A DNA stretch of 64,000 nt, from positions 1-64,000 of the forward strand of contig CAJTSH010000009.1 of NCBI GenBank assembly GCA_910578885.1, given 5' to 3'. Shown here one piece after another: positions 1-7,986 of this stretch. The position numbers were made by a program, and so were the translations under genes. Under the pieces are notes generated by a model. That model was not told the origin of the DNA. It did no database searches and worked only from the letters and a program-made list of their open reading frames with translations. This DNA comes from an uncultured Lachnospiraceae bacterium. GTDB taxonomy: Bacteria; Bacillota; Clostridia; Lachnospirales; Lachnospiraceae. The stretch's first letter is position 1; each line of letters starts with the position of its first letter.

Positions 1-165
1 AACAAGCGCGAGAAAGAGGACTATAAATTAGAAGACGGCAGGCACCGCTCGACTAAGATGTGGTACTGCCGCCTCTACGGCATCATGATGCTACAACATC
101 TTGATGCCTGGGAAATGCCATCTGCTGAGGCATTTCAAGAATCATTATTAGGATTGACCGCCTAA
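1..165 (+). CDS. 3' end of an ORF entering from the left, possibly a transposase
   Basis: An open frame runs from base 1 to a TAA at 163-165, giving the last 54 residues of a protein that starts outside the window. It is basic and aromatic, with the block HRSTKMWYCRLYGIMM followed by QHLDAWEMP, and it is the only real-looking coding segment on the plus strand. The composition and the position at the edge of the polysaccharide locus recall the C-terminal end of an insertion-sequence transposase, but I cannot assign a family. The stop codon lies inside a perfect 12-bp inverted repeat. Confidence 0.4.
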   Translation, partial: NKREKEDYKLEDGRHRSTKMWYCRLYGIMMLQHLDAWEMPSAEAFQESLLGLTA

Positions 166-172
166 TAATGAT
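141..172 (+). repeat. 12-bp perfect inverted repeat over the stop codon
   Basis: ATCATTATTAGG at 141-152 and CCTAATAATGAT at 161-172 are exact reverse complements separated by 8 bases. The stop codon of the left-edge ORF is inside the right arm. No T-run follows on the plus strand, so it is not a classical intrinsic terminator, although it could act as a transcript-end hairpin. Confidence 0.5.
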
Positions 173-287
173 ATCTTAAGCGATTCCATAAGATTTTTCA
201 AGGCATAGTACCCGCTATGTCCAATGTTTATGTCCATTTTTCTCAAATTTCTTTTCCTGCACGATATTCAGTTGTCAATCTTCGGTT

Positions 288-310
288 GGAATCTCATTCA
301 TTGAGATTCC
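288..310. repeat. 9-bp inverted repeat in the left intergenic region
   Basis: GGAATCTCA (288-296) and TGAGATTCC (302-310) form a perfect 9-bp stem with a 5-base loop. A 12-base palindrome AGTTATATAACT follows at 315-326. Neither strand has a T-run after it. Apart from these repeats and the gene remnant at 375-542, I see nothing in the 377 bases between 166 and 542. Confidence 0.45.
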
Positions 311-374
311 GAGAAGTTATATAACTACTATTTTTATTCCTCTGATTATCGGTCAAAATCATATCCGGTCGAAG

Positions 375-542
375 TCACGGAACAAATCTTTCTATTTTGC
401 AATCGTGCTTTTTAACCTCGTCATTTTTATCATAATTGATCCCAACAAGCAGTACCTCCCACGCATTCGACATCAATATCTCCGTGAAGATGTTGAGGGC
501 GGAATGTTCCCACTGGCAAACCGCTAATTCAAAATCTTCTGC
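375..542 (-). pseudogene. C-terminal remnant resembling an AAA-ATPase/PD-(D/E)XK protein
   Basis: Directly after the stop of the aminotransferase gene, and in the same frame, 55 codons stay open to a TGA at 375-377, with no start codon or ribosome site of their own. The part containing EVLLVGINYDKN followed by KKHDCKIER matches, from memory, the extreme C-terminus of the AAA-ATPase-like/PD-(D/E)XK family (PF09820/PF08011). The first 30 residues do not look like the family, so the remnant may be rearranged. The 5' part of a gene of this same family lies on the same strand at 25506-26926. Confidence 0.45.
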
Positions 543-1634
543 TTAAAATTCATTCAAAACATTGATCACATAAGATTGCTCTTCCTCCGTCATACCATTG
601 TAAAGAGGAATTGACAGAACCTCATCTGCATATTTCTCTGTAATTGGAAAACTTCCCTTTTTGTATCCCAAGTAAGCGTATGCCTCTGAAAGATGCGGCG
701 GAATCGGATAATGGATAATTGTGCCAATTTCCCGCACATTTAAATATTCAATTAAACACTGTCTCTTAGCACAATGTATTACAAACTGATGCCATACTGT
801 CGTCGCATTGTCACGCAGCAATGGAAGTTCAATTTTGTTATGATTCAACTCTCGCAAATATCTTTCACATATCTTCTGACGTTCTATTGTCAGCTCTTTT
901 ATATGGCGCAGACGCACACGCAGCAGACCTGCCTGAAGTTCATCCAATCTGGAATTAGCTCCCACAACTTTATTGTGATACCTTTTCTCACTGCCATAAT
1001 TCCTAAATATACGTGCATCTTCTGCGAGTTTGTCATTATTTGTCACAATAGCTCCCGCATCCCCAAATGCACCTAAATTTTTTGACGGATAAAAAGAAAA
1101 ACAACCAATATCACCAAATGTTCCGGTCATTTGTCCATTAAAACATGCACCATGGGACTGCGCACAATCCTCCACTAAACGCAGGTTATGTTTTTTTGTC
1201 AATGCAACTATCGAATCCATATTAGAGGCCTGTCCATATAAATGAACGACTAAAACAGCCTTTGTTTTATCCGTGATCTTTTCTTCAATTTTTGTAGCAT
1301 CTATATTGTTATATTCATCGGGTTCTACAAAAACAGGCGTTGCTCCATTTATCGTAATACCCATGACACTGGCAATATATGTGTTTGCCTGAACAATTAC
1401 TTCATCGCCCTTCCCAATCCCTAGAATACGAAAAGCAATCCATAAAGCGTCTAAACCGCTGGCAAGACCGATACAATGTTTTGCACCTGTATACGCAGCA
1501 AATTCCTTTTCAAAAGCATCCACTTCTTTTCCAAGTACATACCAACCGGAACGAAGAACATCAATCGCTTTGGTCTCAAATTCCTCCTGATATTTATAAA
1601 ATCCCCTATCCAGTCTGTTCGGCATTATTTTCAT
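543..1634 (-). CDS. DegT/DnrJ/EryC1 aminotransferase, FdtB-like
   Basis: 363-residue PLP-dependent sugar aminotransferase of normal family length. The Schiff-base lysine is K185 in SFYPSKNLGAFGDAGA. D156 and Q159 in VEDCAQSHG hold the cofactor pyridine ring. Overall it resembles the dTDP-3-keto-6-deoxyhexose C3 aminotransferases (FdtB/QdtB), and an FdtA-like 3,4-ketoisomerase lies upstream in the same direction (4729-5151), so the inferred product is a dTDP-3-amino-3,6-dideoxyhexose. The start is preceded by GGAGG nine bases upstream. It is the last gene of the minus-strand array, 18 bases after the acyltransferase gene. Other amino-sugar substrates are possible because this superfamily is hard to split by sequence. 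Confidence 0.85.
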   Translation of the reverse strand: MKIMPNRLDRGFYKYQEEFETKAIDVLRSGWYVLGKEVDAFEKEFAAYTGAKHCIGLASGLDALWIAFRILGIGKGDEVIVQANTYIASVMGITINGATPVFVEPDEYNNIDATKIEEKITDKTKAVLVVHLYGQASNMDSIVALTKKHNLRLVEDCAQSHGACFNGQMTGTFGDIGCFSFYPSKNLGAFGDAGAIVTNNDKLAEDARIFRNYGSEKRYHNKVVGANSRLDELQAGLLRVRLRHIKELTIERQKICERYLRELNHNKIELPLLRDNATTVWHQFVIHCAKRQCLIEYLNVREIGTIIHYPIPPHLSEAYAYLGYKKGSFPITEKYADEVLSIPLYNGMTEEEQSYVINVLNEF

Positions 1635-1652
1635 AATCTTTTTCCTCCATCA

Positions 1653-2765
1653 TCAAGTTATGTTCTGATTCCGCAGCAATATCTGTGAATTACCATATGC
1701 TGCAACCTTTTTGCACCAGTTTCTTATGATCTTAACTACAAATCCAATCAATATAGGACATCCTATCATCACACTAAAATAAACAAATCGCTTTGCCCAT
1801 ATATTATTAAAAAGAATTTGATTCAGAAAATAATCCTCAAACAACCTGTGATACAAAAAAATATACATTGAATATCCACCCAGCCATGAAACAAATACTG
1901 ATATATTTTTCGTCCATTTATACTGTTCCAGCAATGTAAACATCCCATAAGAAACAATCAGTACAAACAATGCCATTATAGTAAGTATAATACCCGGTGG
2001 ATTAATACCGTCTCCAAGCAACAACTTGCTGTCAATACAAAAATTATCTATACACTCATAGCGCCACCATGCAGCAACTAAAATGAGCGATATCCCTGAA
2101 AGAATCCAAAGTTTCTTACGTCTCGCTGACAGTGCCTGTTCCTGTTTATAAAATACCTTTCGTAATAAACTATAATGCTTCATGATAAACATGCCAATAT
2201 AAAATAAAATCAAATAAGTGCCGCCAAATAATTTTCCTCCACCGCCATATATATTTAATACATTTGTATATTTCGTTGTAAGCAGTGAAACCGCTGCAAT
2301 AATAATAAAAATAATACATTCAAATAAAATCGCCCAGCGTCCCCTGCAATACTTTACAATGCACCACAGCCCTTTACTAACAATCATTAACTGCAGATAC
2401 CGGAAAACAAAATAATGCGGAAGTGTAATATTAAATGAAAATAAGAATCTTATATAATTTTCCAAATCAAACGAATGATATATAACAATATAAAATACAA
2501 CAACAGATAGACAATATGCTGAAAGAATCTTTTTCGATAAACGAAAAAAATTTTTCATCCATCCCATTGGATGATTTTCTATTGACATATAGGTTGTCAT
2601 CCCTGCCAGTAGTATAAACATGCTTACTGAAAAATAAGATAACTTTGATATATCCTGATTATCATATAATCTCTGATATGTATGATCCACCAAAACTGCT
2701 AGTATAGCCACACATTTTGCACAGTTAATCCATGTTATCCTACCATATCTACTCGTATGCTCCAT
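1653..2765 (-). CDS. Acyltransferase-3 family membrane O-acyltransferase
   Basis: 370-residue integral membrane protein with about ten hydrophobic segments. The N-terminus (RITWINCAKCVAILAVLVDH) has the early conserved layout of the acyltransferase-3/OafA family, which moves acetyl or other acyl groups across the membrane onto surface sugars. The ATG overlaps the stop of the GNAT gene as TAATG, so translation is probably coupled. Its place beside amino-sugar genes suggests O-acetylation of the exported glycan. The family is diverse and the acceptor cannot be read from sequence. Confidence 0.7.
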   Translation of the reverse strand: MEHTSRYGRITWINCAKCVAILAVLVDHTYQRLYDNQDISKLSYFSVSMFILLAGMTTYMSIENHPMGWMKNFFRLSKKILSAYCLSVVVFYIVIYHSFDLENYIRFLFSFNITLPHYFVFRYLQLMIVSKGLWCIVKYCRGRWAILFECIIFIIIAAVSLLTTKYTNVLNIYGGGGKLFGGTYLILFYIGMFIMKHYSLLRKVFYKQEQALSARRKKLWILSGISLILVAAWWRYECIDNFCIDSKLLLGDGINPPGIILTIMALFVLIVSYGMFTLLEQYKWTKNISVFVSWLGGYSMYIFLYHRLFEDYFLNQILFNNIWAKRFVYFSVMIGCPILIGFVVKIIRNWCKKVAAYGNSQILLRNQNIT

Positions 2766-3286
2766 TATTTTGAATCTCCCGTAAACTCATCTTTCAGAAT
2801 TCCATACCACTTCAACGACTTCATCTCTCCCCGTATCTTAATATGATTTCTAAATTCTCCTTCATATACAAAACCACATTTCTCATATAAATGTACGGCT
2901 CTGTCATTATCAGAAAGTACATTTAAATATACCCTTTGGAGTCCTATTTCTTCAAATGCAATTTTCAACAATTCTTTTGTCGCTTCCATTGCTATCCCCT
3001 GTCCCTGCGCAGCAGCACGCATACTAATGGCAAATTCCGCATTTAAAGACTGCATATCTATATCTTTTAAACTAATTGTTCCTAAATAATTGTCATCATT
3101 ATCTGCAATTGCATAATGTCTGTTGTTTCCCTTAATAAATTGTATCTGTGCATTACGAATAAATTCAACAGCCTTTTCTTTATTAGTTTCCTCACACGAA
3201 AACCGGAAATACCGATATACCTCCGGATCATGCATCCACTCTAACATGCCGTCCGCATCTTTTTTATCTAACATTCTAAGCTTCAT
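2765..3286 (-). CDS. GNAT N-acetyltransferase, RimJ/RimL-type
   Basis: 173 residues, one acetyltransferase domain. The acetyl-CoA loop is AQGQGIAMEA at about residues 93-102, followed by NVLSDNDRAVHLYEKCGF, the conserved C-terminal GNAT block. It overlaps the preceding glycosyltransferase by ATGA and the following acyltransferase by one base, so it belongs to a tightly coupled set. Inference from context: it N-acetylates (or N-acylates) the amino-dideoxy sugar made by the FdtA/FdtB-like pair, the job that WecD/PseH-type GNAT enzymes do elsewhere. A ribosomal-protein acetyltransferase role is less likely here. Confidence 0.75.
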   Translation of the reverse strand: MKLRMLDKKDADGMLEWMHDPEVYRYFRFSCEETNKEKAVEFIRNAQIQFIKGNNRHYAIADNDDNYLGTISLKDIDMQSLNAEFAISMRAAAQGQGIAMEATKELLKIAFEEIGLQRVYLNVLSDNDRAVHLYEKCGFVYEGEFRNHIKIRGEMKSLKWYGILKDEFTGDSK

Positions 3287-4215
3287 AATACATTCTCCTC
3301 ATTTTCATCTTCAACAATATATGGTGGCCTGTTTCTTGACGCATCAAATGCCCTCCATAAATATTCACCCAAAATTCCTAACGTAAGCATAATAACGCCA
3401 AAGCTGAAAAGATTAAAAATAAATAACATTGTCCAGCCTTCTACAGAAATTACATTACATAATTTACAGATGAATACGACAAGCGCCCACGCAATGGAAC
3501 CCAAAAATGAAATCGTGCCGATAAATGTTACTGCTGTAATCGGAATTGTTGAAAAACTAAACAATGTATCTGAAACCAAACGGATTTTTTTCTTTAATGT
3601 CCATTTGCTGGTTCCAATTTCCCTTGCAAGGCGGGTATAGGATACTGTTGCCGTCTTAAATCCGCTCCACAATACCTGTCCCGTCAAAGCGCTGTTCCGC
3701 TCGTCCAATGTAAGCAATACCTTTATCACCTTTTTATCTACCAGATAAACGTCAAATCCCCCTTTGGGCATATTAGGTAATGCTACTTTCCTTGTCAGCC
3801 AGTAATATAGATTAGCAAACAGTGTCTGGCCCTTTCCTTCCTGCCGATCATCCCTGACGGCAAGTACAACATTATTCCCCTGTCTCCAGCTTTCTACCAT
3901 CTCCAAAATCAATTCTGTCGGTTCTTGCAGATCTGCTGCTTTAACAACAGCACAGTCACCGGTGCATCGTTCCAAACCACATAGAATTGCAGCATGGGAA
4001 CCAAAGTTTCTAGACAAACTAATAATTTTGATATTTTTATCTTTTTTTGCAAGCTGCTGCATAATTTGATAACTTTGATCCTTTGAACCATCGTTGACCA
4101 TAACAATTTCATATTCATAATCAATGACATCAATCACTTTTTTCTTTATATCATCATACAGCGGAACCAGATTATCTTCATTATAATACACAGGTATTAT
4201 GATTGAAAGTTTCAT
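3283..4215 (-). CDS. GT2 polyprenyl-phosphate glycosyltransferase, GtrB/ArnC-like
   Basis: 310 residues: a cytoplasmic GT-A domain (IIPVYYNEDNL at the N-terminus, NDGSKDQS at 41-48, ADLQEP at 94-99) followed by two C-terminal membrane helices (about residues 225-290). This is the layout of GtrB/ArnC/DPM1-type enzymes that load a sugar onto undecaprenyl phosphate. The acidic motif reads AADLQ rather than the common DADLQ; similar variants exist in the family. It starts with AAGGAG upstream and ends in an ATGA overlap with the GNAT gene. Inferred donor: the dTDP-amino sugar built by its neighbours. Confidence 0.8.
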   Translation of the reverse strand: MKLSIIIPVYYNEDNLVPLYDDIKKKVIDVIDYEYEIVMVNDGSKDQSYQIMQQLAKKDKNIKIISLSRNFGSHAAILCGLERCTGDCAVVKAADLQEPTELILEMVESWRQGNNVVLAVRDDRQEGKGQTLFANLYYWLTRKVALPNMPKGGFDVYLVDKKVIKVLLTLDERNSALTGQVLWSGFKTATVSYTRLAREIGTSKWTLKKKIRLVSDTLFSFSTIPITAVTFIGTISFLGSIAWALVVFICKLCNVISVEGWTMLFIFNLFSFGVIMLTLGILGEYLWRAFDASRNRPPYIVEDENEENVL

Positions 4216-4249
4216 TTTTTCTTCTCCTTTATGTGTAATATTGCCAAAC

Positions 4250-4633
4250 TCAAAAACTTACCACAATGTAATAGCATATCTCCCCATAATTTCGCTGTTT
4301 AACATAAAACAAATTATAACAAAACCTGTTTATCTGCAACTTATAAATATATGTGTTGGGATATATAATATCCATGCCGTTAAAAATATGTTTTAAATAA
4401 ATACATGCCATATCGCCAAAATGAGTAATCATACATTTAATATAACCAACACAAATGTCAAAGCCTTCTTCTTGTAAAATTTTCTGTCCAATTGGTTCCA
4501 CAAACCTAAGCTGATGACTTTCATAATAATCTAAATCAAATAACCAATTACCGCTACTAAGTATACTGGTTTTACATAATACGCCCCAAGTATGAATGCA
4601 CCTGAAAGAATACTGTATAGAATATTTATAATT
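4250..4633 (-). pseudogene. Headless remnant of a larger, probably glycosyltransferase, gene
   Basis: A frame open for 127 codons between a TAG (4634-4636) and a stop at 4250, with no plausible start with ribosome site near its 5' end. It reads like the interior-to-C-terminal part of a soluble enzyme: CIHTWGVLCKTSIL, then WLFDLDYYESHQLRFVEPIG, then CMITHFGDMACIYLK. I do not recognise the family with certainty, although the W..YE..HQ.RFVEPIG and HFG blocks are what a degraded sugar-transfer enzyme might show. It sits in a 513-base stretch with no intact gene. Confidence 0.4.
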
Positions 4634-4740
4634 CTATTTTTTCATCTCTCAGAGAAATAAGACAATACAGTGCTCCTATAAGGAAACAAAAGTAATTTGC
4701 TATGTTAAAATCATCCCATAGTCTATAGTTATATTTGCGA
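4626..4740 (-). pseudogene. Possible C-terminal remnant of a membrane protein
   Basis: Immediately past (and overlapping the end of) the FdtA-like gene, a frame reads a short basic segment, then IANYFCFLIGALYCLISL, a hydrophobic helix, then RDEKIEL and stop at 4626. No start or ribosome site is present. It looks like the last transmembrane helix of a lost membrane protein (for example a polymerase or flippase), but it is too short to be certain and may be chance. Confidence 0.25.
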
Positions 4741-5151
4741 ACTTTCTTTTTGAACTTCTCTTACATATTCCTCATAATCACGAATATACTCATTTCCATC
4801 ATAATGCTCGCTAGAGAGGCAAAGCAAGACAGAATCTTCACTAAAATCATACATATCCTTCCATATCATCCTAGGTAGATAAATACCCGTATGTGGTCTG
4901 TTTAAACTAAAGACAACTTCATTGCCCTTTCCGTCCCTTACTCTCACCTTGCTTTTACCGGCAACATTAATCAAAACAAATTCGCTTCTCCTGTTTGCAT
5001 GCTGTCCTCTTACCACTTCTGCATCCGAACCATAGATATAAAAGATTCTCTTAATCTCAAACGGCACGTCTTTCATTCCTTCAACAATAACCAAATGCCC
5101 CCTGTCATCTCCGCGCTGTGGAAATTCTAACATTTTTACATTTTCATTCAT
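4729..5151 (-). CDS. FdtA/QdtA-like dTDP-4-keto-6-deoxyglucose 3,4-ketoisomerase (cupin)
   Basis: 140-residue single cupin domain, the normal size of the FdtA/WxcM-like family (PF05523). The family moves the keto group of dTDP-4-keto-6-deoxyglucose from C4 to C3. Visible signatures are RGHLVIVEG near the N-terminus, RIFYIYG, RGQHANRRSEFVLINV (residues 48-63) and the C-terminal SSEHYDGNEYIRDYEEY. I take ATG at 5151 because AAAGGAG sits about seven bases upstream; an in-frame ATG at 5187 has no such site and overlaps the previous gene. The second histidine of the usual HAH pair is asparagine (H51, N53). Confidence 0.85.
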   Translation of the reverse strand: MNENVKMLEFPQRGDDRGHLVIVEGMKDVPFEIKRIFYIYGSDAEVVRGQHANRRSEFVLINVAGKSKVRVRDGKGNEVVFSLNRPHTGIYLPRMIWKDMYDFSEDSVLLCLSSEHYDGNEYIRDYEEYVREVQKESSQI

Positions 5152-5171
5152 CTTAATTCTCCTTTTACATT

Positions 5172-6710
5172 CTACCTGAGTTTCCAAATATGAACATTCC
5201 CATATTCTGTGATTAAATCTTTTTTCTCCTGCTTACAACGTAGATCTACCTCTTCTCCAATATTAACCAAAATATACCGAGGTTTTAACTGCGAAAAATT
5301 ATATAACACATAATCTTTAAAACATAAATTAATCCCCATTCCCTTTGGAATTGCATACAAATACGTAAAATCAATTGATGTCTCATCACTAACCAGCCAA
5401 ATAACGGTATTATCCCATGGATTTTCCGTATTAAATTCTACAATTCCCGCCTCTGACAATTCTTCTGTTCCCTTGGACAATGCAATCGCCTTTTCCTCTG
5501 TATATACCGGAACCTGATAAGTATACAGATCTGTTGCCCTAATACAAAAAATCCATACAAATGCAGTTAAAATAATTAGATAACTTTTGTTAGATTTCTC
5601 CCGAAAAGAAAATATCACTAAAAATATTAGTATAAATGCCGTCGCATGCCTGCTGCCAACATTGATATCATACAGATAAAAAATTGCTAATAACATGATG
5701 CAGCTATACATCAAGCAATATCCTATATATAGTTTCTCTTTTTTGTTCTCTTTTATCTGTCCAATTGCATAAAGAAAATAAAAAATTGTTATTGCATATA
5801 TTGCATAAACCCCTCCGGTTGGCGAGCCTGAGATAATCCCTTCTCCAATATTTTGCAAAAGCGTCCAGATGGACGAAAAAAATATATAAATGATATTCCA
5901 TATTCCCTGCAACGGCGATGAAAATAACAGCTTCAACCAATCCATATTAATAATGCTTTTAAAATATGCCGAACAAAAATTGCTTGTAATCAGCCAGTAT
6001 GCTGCCATGCTGGAAAAGGCAAGGATAAGCTCTATTACAACCATCTTCCTTTTCCCACATTTTTTATACCTGAAATATCCCGGCACAATAAATAGCAAAA
6101 TCCAATATGGACGCATTAGAACCAGCAAAAACGCAATCACATTAAGTCCAATAAGATAACGATTTTTATAATCATTTTTCGTCTGACGATACAATTTAAT
6201 CGCAATACCAAGAAAAACAATCAAAAACGAATATATGGTAATTTCTGGCATGGCAGAAAAAACATATCTTGTAAAGACCGTAGCGCTTAAATATAAAAGC
6301 GCTGCAAACAATGTCTGTTTCTTCGTTGGACGAACGAGATATGCGAATACAAACATCGCAACCGTCATAAGCATTATATTGCAATAAATCGGAGAACTCA
6401 TTGTCCATCCAAACAATTTTGCATACAAAATATAAAATACAAATAATACCGGACTCCACGGACCAAATCCGCCTATATTCGCATAACTCTCGTTATAGCC
6501 AAAATAACCTAACGATCCGTTATATGCCGCCATAGCTTCAACTAATTTGTAATAAAAAATCTCATCATTCCATTGTGAATTCGCTAAATAAATGTCATTT
6601 AAATGCATACCATTTCTTAAGCACATAATAAGACAAGCCAGTATTGGTATAGCAGAAAAAAGAATGATTGCCACAGCGTTTTTATAATTTATCTTTTTCA
6701 TGCTCTTCAT
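5172..6710 (-). CDS. Large multi-pass membrane protein, GT-C-like
   Basis: 512 residues with about eleven hydrophobic helices and a soluble C-terminal tail from roughly residue 405. After the first helix comes a short loop with acidic residues (QWNDEIFYYKLVEA, D49/E50), the placement typical of GT-C transferases that use polyprenyl-phosphate sugars on the outer face of the membrane. I do not recognise a named family. It lies between a similar membrane protein (6820-7986) and the FdtA-like gene. Inferred role: adding a polyprenyl-linked sugar to the glycan outside the cell. A polymerase role cannot be excluded. Confidence 0.6.
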   Translation of the reverse strand: MKSMKKINYKNAVAIILFSAIPILACLIMCLRNGMHLNDIYLANSQWNDEIFYYKLVEAMAAYNGSLGYFGYNESYANIGGFGPWSPVLFVFYILYAKLFGWTMSSPIYCNIMLMTVAMFVFAYLVRPTKKQTLFAALLYLSATVFTRYVFSAMPEITIYSFLIVFLGIAIKLYRQTKNDYKNRYLIGLNVIAFLLVLMRPYWILLFIVPGYFRYKKCGKRKMVVIELILAFSSMAAYWLITSNFCSAYFKSIINMDWLKLLFSSPLQGIWNIIYIFFSSIWTLLQNIGEGIISGSPTGGVYAIYAITIFYFLYAIGQIKENKKEKLYIGYCLMYSCIMLLAIFYLYDINVGSRHATAFILIFLVIFSFREKSNKSYLIILTAFVWIFCIRATDLYTYQVPVYTEEKAIALSKGTEELSEAGIVEFNTENPWDNTVIWLVSDETSIDFTYLYAIPKGMGINLCFKDYVLYNFSQLKPRYILVNIGEEVDLRCKQEKKDLITEYGNVHIWKLR

Positions 6711-6725
6711 CTCTTTCTATATAGC

Positions 6726-6756
6726 TTATGAGAATCCCATTTTGGGATTCTCATAA
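6726..6756. repeat. Perfect 14-bp stem hairpin between two membrane-protein genes
   Basis: TTATGAGAATCCCA (6726-6739) and TGGGATTCTCATAA (6743-6756) are exact reverse complements with a 3-base loop. No T-run follows on either strand, so it is not a standard terminator. It lies in the 109-base gap between the genes at 5172-6710 and 6820-7986, close to a second hairpin. Confidence 0.7.
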
Positions 6757-6785
6757 AAGGCGTCGCATTTGCACCGTCCATCCGA

Positions 6786-6814
6786 TTATGTGAAGCCGGT
6801 TTTGCTTCGCATAA
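6786..6814. repeat. Second hairpin, 11-bp stem with one G-T mismatch
   Basis: TTATGTGAAGC (6786-6796) pairs with GCTTCGCATAA (6804-6814) around a 7-base loop, with one position that would be a G-U wobble in RNA. It starts six bases after the stop of the upstream membrane-protein gene. Both hairpins in this gap have arms beginning with TTATG. Confidence 0.55.
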
Positions 6815-6819
6815 ATTTC

Positions 6820-7986
6820 TTAAATCCAAAATTGAGCAGACGTATATATTTCCCATAGATATTTTATTCCGCTCACAATCTGATAAGCAAATAGTATATA
6901 TGCCGCATTTCTTATAATTTTGCCGCTTCTATGACTTTCTTTTCTATTTTGCGTTTCCGCAAGCGCAACAAGCGTGCCAAACTGTACTGCAAGATCGTAG
7001 CCCCACGAAAAATCACCTGCATTTCCAGAAGAAAGCAGATACATTTGCAGCCATCCTACAACAAGCGCAGTTATTGAAATAAAAAAAGCGGGGCTTTTCA
7101 TTAATCTAATTCGAAACAAAAGAATCACGACCGGAAACGTGACAATCGATGCCGCTATTACCTGTGATGCATCCAAGCCGGAAAAACCGCCGAACTGAAT
7201 TACCGTATCTAATGCCGTTGTATGTGACGCTACAAACCTTTGCTGGATAATTAGTAAAATTAATGACGGCATAACCGCTGCAAAAGCTATAATACCAAAA
7301 TGCAAATCTTTATTGCATATCATATAATGCAATGTATAAATTCCCATTGCCGGTAAAAATACAACTGCATAATTAGGTTTTGCGCCTACACTAAGCAATG
7401 TTACAACACTAAATAGCGCTGCATACTTATAACAACCTGCTTGTTTATAAGTCCTGACATATTTTAAAAAAAAGATAAAACTGGCAATTGCAAATGGTCT
7501 GACAAATAAAATTGTTGGATTATGAAACGGATTCGGTCCGCACTGGAATTGATAATAACGCCAATCATTCAACCAACACCGTGCGACGCCAAACACAACA
7601 GTTCCCAGAGACACTATATCTGCAAAGTATCTATTATAAACGGTATCCTCTACAATCATCATCACTAATTTTCTGTATAACAAAACTGAAACAACGATTG
7701 AAATAGGAAGGATGAATGCCGCCGCTGTTTCATAGTTTACCTGCAAGATAAGGTGTACTATTTTTTGCGTAATATGATATAACGGATATGCATATGCATG
7801 AATTGGAAAACCTTCCATATCATACTCAACATCCTGAAACAAAATTGCTTTTGCAACTAATGAATGCAGAGGTGTATCAAAACAATTAACATATGCTGCA
7901 TAAAAAATGCCAAAAATACAGGCTATTAAAGTCAACCCAAAATAAAACCACTTATCATTATAATCTTTGGAATTATTCTTTTCCAT
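6820..7986 (-). CDS. Multi-pass membrane protein, GT-C-like
   Basis: 388 residues, about ten hydrophobic segments. The first extracytoplasmic loop contains FDTPLHSLVAKAILF with D37 and H41, a layout compatible with a GT-C transferase, but no named family is recognised. It overlaps the end of the GtrB/ArnC-like gene by 14 bases, with the ribosome site GGGGGA embedded in that gene. This makes the pair a likely functional unit: the GtrB-like enzyme would load a sugar on the lipid carrier and this protein would use it on the outer face. Confidence 0.6.
   Translation of the reverse strand: MEKNNSKDYNDKWFYFGLTLIACIFGIFYAAYVNCFDTPLHSLVAKAILFQDVEYDMEGFPIHAYAYPLYHITQKIVHLILQVNYETAAAFILPISIVVSVLLYRKLVMMIVEDTVYNRYFADIVSLGTVVFGVARCWLNDWRYYQFQCGPNPFHNPTILFVRPFAIASFIFFLKYVRTYKQAGCYKYAALFSVVTLLSVGAKPNYAVVFLPAMGIYTLHYMICNKDLHFGIIAFAAVMPSLILLIIQQRFVASHTTALDTVIQFGGFSGLDASQVIAASIVTFPVVILLFRIRLMKSPAFFISITALVVGWLQMYLLSSGNAGDFSWGYDLAVQFGTLVALAETQNRKESHRSGKIIRNAAYILFAYQIVSGIKYLWEIYTSAQFWI

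Noticed and set aside
167..253. A 29-codon minus-strand frame starting ATG in the left intergenic region
   Set aside because: Overlaps the inverted repeat at 141-172, has only a weak ribosome site and no recognisable sequence; judged chance.
3916..3936. AADLQ instead of DADLQ in the GtrB/ArnC-like enzyme as a dead active site
   Set aside because: As I recall, A/S at this position occurs in apparently functional members of the group, and the rest of the gene is intact and tightly coupled to its neighbours.
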